Below are positions 58,134 through 64,000 of a DNA stretch of 64,000 bases, in pieces. The stretch covers positions 5,905,635 to 5,969,634 of the forward strand of contig CP139021.1 in NCBI GenBank assembly GCA_034044135.1. The letters are read 5' to 3'. A program made the position numbers and the translations under genes. The notes beneath the pieces are model-generated. The model searched no databases, had not been told where the DNA came from, and saw only the letters and a list, made by a program, of their open reading frames with translations. Every line of letters begins with the position of its first letter. Position 1 is the stretch's first letter. The stretch is from Flammeovirgaceae bacterium SG7u.111. GTDB taxonomy: Bacteria; Bacteroidota; Bacteroidia; Cytophagales; Flammeovirgaceae.

Positions 58134-58937
58134 AGCTTATTCAAGTTTAGTGTAATGTTTTAAAATTGGATTCATGTATCAAACCTTGAGTTTGGGCAAT
58201 ATTCTCCCACCCCAATGTTTGGGTATTTTTTAAAATTGAGTTTAAATTTTACTGCTTGGCAATGCGATCTTTACATTGCTGCTTAGTCTAAGATAGTGTT
58301 TGGCATTAGCGTTATTTTGAGCACTCTTTGACCTGATATTTTCAAAAAGGATACCAACTATTAATATTTATTAACAAGAAATAAATATCATGTAATATTC
58401 ACGTGTTTCATGTCAAAAAAAATATAATACACTTAAAGGATGAAAAACATATAACACACTGCCATCAATAAAAAGGGTTAAAAAAAATAAAAATTGTATT
58501 ATTTCAATATTCAACCACACACAAACTTATTCTTATTTTTAAAACGTAATATTTATTTATTTTTAAAAAAGCCTATAATTCAATAAAAAACACATTTTTA
58601 GAAACAAAAAGCAGCTTCATGGTACGTACACAAAGATTTTGTTAATAAAATCACGAATTACATGAAATTTAAGTAAACCAAGAAACAATTTTGTATAAAA
58701 TGGGGATTACTGTGTGATAATTCCACAGTTTGCCACGGCCTAGCCACAAAAATCTTGCTAAAGCAAATTATAATTGGCATAAAGTAGCTACGCACCCTCT
58801 CTTTATTGGTTAGTAAAAGGTAAATCCCCCTAATCCTAGCTATAGACAATCATCATGTATTTTTGAAAAATAATACTATCAACTATTTTTATTCTAAATA
58901 ACCCATTAGTTATTTTCCTTTGTTTAGTAAACCTCGA
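58134..58937. other. 800-bp AT-rich gene-free region upstream of the GH12-like gene
   Basis: Very AT-rich, with homopolymer runs and no recognisable coding sequence. The single short frame at 58658-58849 has no domain or signal. A weak TAAACTTG about 15-20 bp upstream of the GH12-like start is one base off the -7 consensus. The region ends where remnants of a GH2 gene begin, and it may contain further decayed sequence. Confidence 0.45.
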
Positions 58938-59656
58938 GCATTTGCCCAACCACACAACGACTAACCCAAGATTGGGAATACCTTCAAAGCGACTTGAGGG
59001 CATATGGGAAGCCATTCGCCCAGCTAAGCCTGGCAGACCTGAGACCGTACCTATCTGGACGAAAGTCCCCCTCTGCTACAGATGCTGTTCACCCCGACCT
59101 CAATTACTACCAAGGACCGGGCTGGTACCGCAAGCAACTTATCCTCAATAATCCTTGCCCAAATGAAAGAATATTGCTCCATTTTGAAAGTGCGGTGCAA
59201 AAATCGCAAGTATGTACACCCAAAAGGTTAGAGAGCACGTAGGTGGCTAAGACGAATGGACGGTAGATACCACCGATGCCATTGCCAAGTTTTTGGACAG
59301 AGAAGAAAGCAAACGCTTTGAAAGAAAAAATCCCAATAGTTATCCGTTGCGATAATTCGCACGACTTGGAAATGATCCCTTCCGACCTTTCGGACTTCAA
59401 TGTATATGACGGACTTTACCGTTATGTAAACCTCAACCATGTTCCCGCTACGTACCTCAATGATCTTAAGCTTTACGCAAGCGCAGATGAAAAGGGCAAA
59501 AAAGGCTCTTTGACCATAAAGGAAAAGTTTGAAGGAAACGAAAAAGTGGAGTTGGTTTTAGAAATCATCGATCCGGAAGGAAAAGTAGTTGCCACATCCA
59601 GCACTTCTATTTCCCCACAAACCGATTATATAGAACTAGGAGAGGTTGTATCCTAA
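58938..59656 (+). pseudogene. Decayed GH2 beta-galactosidase-like gene, N-terminal part only
   Basis: Reading across frames gives the jelly-roll and first Ig-like domain of a family 2 glycosidase: LPNHTT, DWEYLQSDLRAYGKPF, NYYQGPGWYRKQLILNNP (the GWYRK motif), ERILLHFESAVQKSQV, REHVGG then DEWTVDTTDAIAKFLDREES, IPIVIRCDNSHDLEMIPSDL (the RxDNS motif) and DFNVYDGLYRYVNLNHVPAT. To follow this, the frame changes three times (near 58960-58990, 59215-59227 and a poly-A run at about 59325) and an in-frame TAA at 59248-59250 replaces the tyrosine of the usual GGY. The sequence then stops at 59656, with no catalytic barrel (several hundred residues missing). It is a non-functional remnant next to the GH12-like gene. 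Confidence 0.82.
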
Positions 59657-59807
59657 AAAAAGCCTTAGCTATGTAGCACTACAACTCCACAGTTATATAC
59701 TCGTAAAGCAACTGGAACAGTTGGCAAGAGTACTCAACTAGTAGAAAAACAATTTGGATTTAGGCACTTTGAACTTGTAGTAGGCAGAGTATTTAACTGG
59801 ATATAAG

Positions 59808-59844
59808 AAAAATGGGGATGCTTGTGAAAGCACCCCCATTTTTT
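59808..59844. terminator. Bidirectional terminator of the STAS-like gene
   Basis: AAAATGGGGATGCTT (about 59808-59823) pairs with AAGCACCCCCATTTT (59828-59843) with one mismatch. A and T runs flank both sides. It overlaps the last bases of the leftward gene ending at 59843 and faces the end of the GH2 remnant. Confidence 0.7.
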
Positions 59845-60244
59845 ATGAAAAAAGCCATACTTCTGCTTCTTTGTAATCACCAAACACCCTTCTTTGTACT
59901 TTTGAGTTAACTGCCTCATCAAAAGTTTGCTCTATGGACAATTCCATAATAATATCAGGAGGTACTATTACCGCTGTCTTCTGCAGTCCGGCTTTTTCTC
60001 CCCTTCTCAATATATTTTCTTCCATCCAATGTTGCAAACTAGGTTTCAAGGCATAGGAAACTTCCGCTACATCAATCAACACAAATTTGACATTGTGTTT
60101 CTCTACAAGCTCTATATAGATCAACATTTCTGATTTGTACCATTCCTCACCTTTTTCCTCAGCCCCCGAATTCCATTGCATTTTGAACAAGGATTTTTCC
60201 TCAAAAAACTCAAACTTATGGTAGTCACTCTGATGTAAAATCAT
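59843..60244 (-). CDS. STAS/SpoIIAA-like protein
   Basis: A 133-residue cytoplasmic protein reading YHKFEFFEEKSLFKMQWNSG, EEWYKSEMLIYIELVEKHNV, KFVLIDVAEVSYALKPSLQH, WMEENILRRGEKAGLQKTAV and IVPPDIIMELSIEQTFDEAV, ending VFGDYKEAEVWLFS. The alternating strand-helix pattern, the central FVLID strand, and a C-terminal FxDYxEAxxWL helix are those of the SpoIIAA-like/STAS proteins that are abundant in Cytophagales. The serine phosphorylated in true anti-sigma antagonists is not obvious (the region after LIDV reads AEVSYAL). No anti-sigma kinase is adjacent. Role unknown. It faces the GH2 remnant across a terminator. Confidence 0.65.
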   Translation of the reverse strand: MILHQSDYHKFEFFEEKSLFKMQWNSGAEEKGEEWYKSEMLIYIELVEKHNVKFVLIDVAEVSYALKPSLQHWMEENILRRGEKAGLQKTAVIVPPDIIMELSIEQTFDEAVNSKVQRRVFGDYKEAEVWLFS

Positions 60245-60699
60245 TTCTTACTTAACTATGAAAAATGGGACAGATAAATTTAAAAAACAGAATAGGTTAA
60301 GAGCATGTTTAATTTTTTTTTTGCTTTGCTTCGAGTGTCCACAGAGCGTCTGTCCGGCTGTTAAACCTCGCTTGAAAACTTAAGTTTCAAACATCCTCTA
60401 ACTTACTTTTTAAACCCCTTTCTAGTCAGATACATTTTCTAAAACAAATTTATTCTCATGAAAGTTATAGCAAAAATTAACTTAGAGTAAATCAATACGG
60501 GTTTTTATTTCTCCTACTCTAAAAAGCAGGAGTGAATTAATAAACCAATAATATAATGAACAACACACCGTCTATCCTATATTTTTTACTTCCAACACTC
60601 AAAACAAAGGTTCTACAAATCCCTCATTTGAAATACTACACTAATAGAATAAATTAGATACGGTTTAGAAATATCATTTCAACAAATCATAATTATCGT
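60245..60699. other. Intergenic region with one MITE-like unit, upstream of the M16 peptidase
   Basis: 455 bp without coding sequence. It contains the unit at 60296-60402. The rest is AT-rich, and no clear promoter pair was found ahead of the peptidase ATG at 60700. Confidence 0.5.
60296..60402. repeat. MITE-like unit, 107 bp
   Basis: Ends GTTAAGAGCATGTTT (60296-60310) and AAACATCCTCTAAC (60389-60402) are imperfect inverted repeats. Inside lies the palindrome ACAGA-GCG-TCTGT and a T-run. The left-end text AAGAGCATGTTTAA also occurs at about 47774, next to palindromic repeat copy C. Confidence 0.6.
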
Positions 60700-63489
60700 A
60701 TGAAAACTATAAGACTCATTGCATTTAGTTTAGCTAGTCTGATGATTTCTGCTAGTCTTTCTTTTGCACAAGAAAAGGCTCTATTTAGCCCAGAAGACAT
60801 CGACGTTCCTTATAAGAAATATGTATTGGACAATGGATTACGACTTTTGGTACACGAAGACCACAAAGCCCCGATAGTTGCGGTAAATGTGTGGTACCAT
60901 GTGGGTTCAAAAAACGAAAAACAAGGAAAAAGTGGATTTGCCCACCTTTTTGAGCACCTGATGTTCAACGGAAGTGAAAATTATAACGACGATTATTTCC
61001 AAGCACTAGAGCGCATAGGCGGCACTGACCTAAACGGCACGACTAACCACGACCGCACCAACTATTTCCAAAATGTGCCCACCGCCGCTTTAGAGCAAGT
61101 TCTTTTCCTAGAATCTGACAGGATGGGACATCTATTGGGCGCAATTGACCAGGCAAAGCTTGACGAACAACGCGGGGTAGTTCAAAATGAAAAAAGACAG
61201 GGGGAAAACCAGCCTTACGGAAGGATGTACGAACTTGTGAACAACAACAGCTTTCCAAAAGGCCACCCTTATAGTTGGACCGTTATCGGCTCTATGGACG
61301 ACCTAAACGCAGCTTCGCTAGAAGATGTACAAGAGTGGTTCAAAACCTATTATGGGCCGAACAACGCTGTACTTTCTATTGCCGGCGATGTTGATCCTGA
61401 TGATATTTTTGAGAAAGTGAAGAAATATTTTGGAGACATTCCTCCAGGGCCTACCTTGGCGAAGCCAGAAGTTGACCTTGCACTTAGAACAGGTGAAAAA
61501 AGGTTCAGTTTTGAAGACAGAGTTCCCGAAGCACGGATCTCGATGAACTGGAACGTGCCGCAATGGGGAACAAAAGAAGCTGCTTATCTCGACCTTGCAT
61601 CAGACATATTGACAAGTGGAAAAAATGCAAGACTTTACAAAAAACTGGTGTACGACGAGCAAATAGCCAGTAGCGTTTGGAGCTATATTGATGCACGTGA
61701 AATTGCTGGTGTTTTCAATATCACCACCAACGTGAAACCAGGAGAAAGTGTGGAAAACATAGAAGCAACCGTAGCGGAGGTTTTGGAAACGCTTATTACA
61801 GATGGACCAAAGCAAGAAGAAATTGACCGAGTGAAATCGCAATATTTTGCCTCTGCGATTAAAGGGTTAGAGCGAATTGGTGGTTTTGGTGGAAAATCGG
61901 ATATTTTGGCAAACCATGAAGTGTACGGAGGAAGCCCTGATACCCACAAAGAATGGTTAAAATGGGTTTCGGAAGCGACTGCAGAGGACATCCACAATAC
62001 AGTAAAAAAATACCTTTCGGATGGTAAACTGACCGTAGTTGCCACTCCTTTCCCCAACTTTACTGCTTCGGGAGAGGGTGTAGACAGAAGCCAGCTCCCT
62101 CCTCTTGGAAAGCCAGTTGCCGCTTCTTTCCCCGATATCCAAAAAGCTGAACTCAAAAATGGGATGAAGGTCGTATTGGCTCAACGAAAAGGAGTGCCTA
62201 CAGTAGTAATGAATATGATGTTTGATGCAGGCTATGCTACCGACAAGGCTTCACAGGCAGGCTTGGCTTCCTTGGCTATGAATATGATGGACGAAGGAAC
62301 TAGTGAAATGAATTCACTCCAAATCAATGAGAAGCTTCAGACGTTGGGAGCTTCGGTAAACACGTATTCTGACCTCGACAATTCGTACATTTCTATGAAC
62401 ACATTGAAGCCATCGTTTGATGCCAGCCTCGATATTTATTCTCAGATCGTACTCTCTCCTGCTTTTCCGGAAGGAGAATTTGAGCGCCTCAAAAAAGAAC
62501 AGCTTATCAATATTCAACGCCAAAAATCATCTCCTATCCAATTGGCCATCCGCGTGATGCCTAAGTTTTTGTATGGTGAAGGACATGCCTATAGCATGCC
62601 ATTGCAGGGTTCTGGATACGAAAACACGGTTTCTTCGCTCACCAAAGCTGACATGGAAAACTTCTACAAAACATGGATAAAGCCAAATAATGCAACCGTA
62701 GTTGTAGTTGGCGATATTGAAATGAGCGAGCTGAAATCGAAACTGGAAGAGCGATTTGGAAAATGGAAAAAGGGTGATGTACCTACCAAGAATATTCCTA
62801 TGGTAAAAGCAACGAAGGGAAATACCTTATACCTAATGGACAGGCCCGAGTCGCAGCAGTCGGTGATTATTGCTGGCTACCTCACCAGCCCTTATGGCAA
62901 AATAGATGAAATAGCCAAAGAATCGATGCTCAATGTGCTTGGTGGCGATTTTACCTCTAGGCTCAATATGAACTTAAGGGAGGACAAGCACTGGGCTTAT
63001 GGCGCAGGAGCTTTCGTAATAAATGCAAAAGGTCAGCGCCCTATGTTGGCTTATGCCCCTGTTCAGACGGATAAAACTAAGGAATCTGCCCAAGAGATTG
63101 TGAAAGAATTCAAGATGTTTGTGGGTGACAAGCCTATTACCAAAGAGGAGTTTGAAAAGACCCGTGGGAATACAATTCTCCAATTGCCTGGGCAATGGGA
63201 AACCAATGGTTCGGTAGCCAGCTCGCTCAATAACTATGTAAAATATAAGCTCAGCGACGATTATTATAAAACCTATGACCAAAAGGTAAGAAACTTGACG
63301 TTGGAAGAAGTCCAAAAACTAAGTAAGCAGGTAGTTCTGCCCGAAAACTTAAATTGGTTTGTGGTGGGCGATAAGGAAAAAATCCTTTCAAGCCTTGAGG
63401 AAGTCGGATTTGATGAGATTGTGATCCTAGACGGAGATGGCAATCCTATTCAGCCCGAAGCGGTGAAGATGAAAAGTGAGGGCAAATAA
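60700..63489 (+). CDS. M16 family zinc metallopeptidase, two-domain exported form
   Basis: A 929-residue protein with a signal peptide (MKTIRLIAFSLASLMISASL, cleavage after SFAQ). The first half carries the inverted zinc motif HLFEHLMFN (His82, Glu85, His86) and a downstream Glu around residue 164 in GVVQNEKRQGENQP, matching the HxxEH-x76-E pattern. RIGGTDLNGTTNHDRTNYFQ lies between, as in active pitrilysin-like peptidases. The second half (from about residue 480) repeats the fold but lacks HxxEH: GLASLAMNMMDEGTSEMNSL, typical of the substrate-binding half of fused M16 enzymes. It is predicted periplasmic or outer-membrane associated and degrades peptides. It is a single gene ending before a perfect palindromic terminator. 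Confidence 0.95.
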   Translation: MKTIRLIAFSLASLMISASLSFAQEKALFSPEDIDVPYKKYVLDNGLRLLVHEDHKAPIVAVNVWYHVGSKNEKQGKSGFAHLFEHLMFNGSENYNDDYFQALERIGGTDLNGTTNHDRTNYFQNVPTAALEQVLFLESDRMGHLLGAIDQAKLDEQRGVVQNEKRQGENQPYGRMYELVNNNSFPKGHPYSWTVIGSMDDLNAASLEDVQEWFKTYYGPNNAVLSIAGDVDPDDIFEKVKKYFGDIPPGPTLAKPEVDLALRTGEKRFSFEDRVPEARISMNWNVPQWGTKEAAYLDLASDILTSGKNARLYKKLVYDEQIASSVWSYIDAREIAGVFNITTNVKPGESVENIEATVAEVLETLITDGPKQEEIDRVKSQYFASAIKGLERIGGFGGKSDILANHEVYGGSPDTHKEWLKWVSEATAEDIHNTVKKYLSDGKLTVVATPFPNFTASGEGVDRSQLPPLGKPVAASFPDIQKAELKNGMKVVLAQRKGVPTVVMNMMFDAGYATDKASQAGLASLAMNMMDEGTSEMNSLQINEKLQTLGASVNTYSDLDNSYISMNTLKPSFDASLDIYSQIVLSPAFPEGEFERLKKEQLINIQRQKSSPIQLAIRVMPKFLYGEGHAYSMPLQGSGYENTVSSLTKADMENFYKTWIKPNNATVVVVGDIEMSELKSKLEERFGKWKKGDVPTKNIPMVKATKGNTLYLMDRPESQQSVIIAGYLTSPYGKIDEIAKESMLNVLGGDFTSRLNMNLREDKHWAYGAGAFVINAKGQRPMLAYAPVQTDKTKESAQEIVKEFKMFVGDKPITKEEFEKTRGNTILQLPGQWETNGSVASSLNNYVKYKLSDDYYKTYDQKVRNLTLEEVQKLSKQVVLPENLNWFVVGDKEKILSSLEEVGFDEIVILDGDGNPIQPEAVKMKSEGK

Positions 63490-63506
63490 CCCTAACTGGA
63501 AACAGA

Positions 63507-63542
63507 AAAAAGGCTGTACTTCCATGGAAGTACAGCCTTTTT
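63507..63542. terminator. Perfect 36-bp palindromic terminator
   Basis: Bases 63507-63524 (AAAAAGGCTGTACTTCCA) are exactly complementary to 63525-63542, with no mismatch and no spacer beyond the hairpin turn. A and T runs at the ends allow use in both directions, for the convergent genes ending at 63489 and 63564. Confidence 0.9.
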
Positions 63543-63563
63543 AAATTTATACTTTTCTATTTC

Positions 63564-64000
63564 TTACTTCATCAAATACATCTTGCCAAAACCTTCTTTG
63601 AAATACTTATCGCCCGAAGTTTCTCTATGGTCCATTTGCTGGCCATTCATTTGGGTTATCACTCGGTAAAGATAAACGCCATTGGCAAGCTGGTCGCCAT
63701 ATTCGTCTTTCCCATCCCAAGCATATTGCGTCATGTTGTTTCCTATCCGAAGCGCCCCAATTTCATCTTGGGTTATTTCCCGCACTACCCTACCAGAAAC
63801 AGTCATAATCTGGATTTTCAACTCATCTGGAATTTCCGTTCCCGTAAGGGTAAACACAAACCGGACATTGTCGGAAAATGGGTTTGGATAAGGATAAAAA
63901 TGGGTGATTTTCGATTCGGTTATCACCTCAAAACTAACTTTATAAGGTTTTACTCCAGCCTTGTTCCCAATCACATCAGCTCCTTGTACCATAAAGGTAT
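63564..64000 (-). CDS. C-terminal part of a type IX secretion-associated protein (cut by window edge)
   Basis: About 145 residues of a longer protein that enters from the right. They read VIGNKAGVKPYKVSFEVITE, SKITHFYPYPNPFSDNVRFV, FTLTGTEIPDELKIQIMTVS, GRVVREITQDEIGALRIGNN and TQYAWDGKDEYGDQLANGVY, then LYRVITQMNGQ, ending KEGFGKMYLMK. The YPNPF plus GxVVRxI and DGxDEYGDxLANGxYxYR pattern is the FlgD-Ig/T9SS-sorting type, and the whole stretch resembles the C-terminus of large gingipain-like (C25, PorU2-type) proteins in Cytophagales. The frame is open to the window edge, so the ATG at 63992 is not a real start. The identity of the N-terminal domain cannot be tested here. Confidence 0.65.
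   Translation of the reverse strand, partial: TFMVQGADVIGNKAGVKPYKVSFEVITESKITHFYPYPNPFSDNVRFVFTLTGTEIPDELKIQIMTVSGRVVREITQDEIGALRIGNNMTQYAWDGKDEYGDQLANGVYLYRVITQMNGQQMDHRETSGDKYFKEGFGKMYLMK

Noticed and set aside
58658-58849. Leftward 63-residue frame in the AT-rich gap near 58.7 kb
   Set aside because: No start context, no domain and composition like the surrounding non-coding DNA.
1-64000. tRNA, rRNA or other structured RNA genes
   Set aside because: No T-loop-like GTTCGAATCC sequence with paired arms and no conserved rRNA segment was found by eye on either strand; a tRNAscan-SE or Infernal run would settle this.

Overview
The window reads as the chromosome of a free-living Bacteroidota bacterium, most likely of the order Cytophagales. 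This rests on: a type IX secretion-style C-terminal region at the right edge; a TonB-dependent receptor with an N-terminal carboxypeptidase-regulatory-like domain; an MacB/FtsX permease of about 810 residues; LytS/LytTR two-component pairs; DUF2911, DUF1835 and DUF418 proteins; degenerate Bacteroidota lipoboxes; and promoters of the TTG / TAnnTTTG type. I see no rRNA, tRNA or CRISPR array. The genus is not determinable by eye.

Layout. 1-8.8 kb is a surface-polysaccharide cluster: five glycosyltransferases (one cut by the window edge), a Wzx-type flippase, two methyltransferases and a hexapeptide acyltransferase. 8.8-11.7 kb holds an FKBP lipoprotein, nrnA and accA. 11.7-13.9 kb is a gene-poor island of GC-rich palindromes into which an intact IS4-family element has inserted, with an 11-bp target duplication. 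13.9-23 kb carries cobT, an LpxR-like lipid A deacylase, a DUF1835 gene, a HAD phosphatase, a long helical protein, a short-form leuA and guaB. 23-36.5 kb has two LytS/LytTR pairs, an exported three-repeat protein, a DUF418 membrane protein, an ArnT-like transferase, a bifunctional hisB, a DUF2911 protein and an exported adenosine-deaminase-like enzyme. 36.5-50 kb holds a TonB receptor, a membrane sensor lacking an output domain, an FtsX-type permease, an exported TPR-ankyrin protein and sppA. 50-57 kb holds exported or lipid-anchored proteins of unknown role, a methyltransferase, and cydAB followed by a frameshifted four-helix-bundle (S23/bAvd-like) gene bracketed by 30-bp inverted repeats. 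57-64 kb has a GH12-like lipoprotein, the remains of a GH2 beta-galactosidase, a STAS-like protein, a large M16 peptidase and the C-terminus of a T9SS-associated protein.

How the parts work together. The left cluster would build and export a decorated polysaccharide, and LpxR and the ArnT-like protein could further remodel the envelope. The two LytS/LytTR systems and the membrane sensor are the signalling layer. GH12 plus the decayed GH2 suggest a former glycan-use locus that is now eroding.

The most unusual content is non-coding: at least six families of palindromic or inverted repeats sit between genes, almost all just downstream of stop codons. They include a roughly 139-bp family with four copies between 35 and 53 kb, a 16-bp-arm hairpin in a run of seven GC-rich palindromes at 12.2-12.65 kb, two MITE-like units, and the inverted-repeat-bounded four-helix-bundle cassette. 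These are the best candidates for something not previously described. All identifications come from reading the sequence; no search was run.
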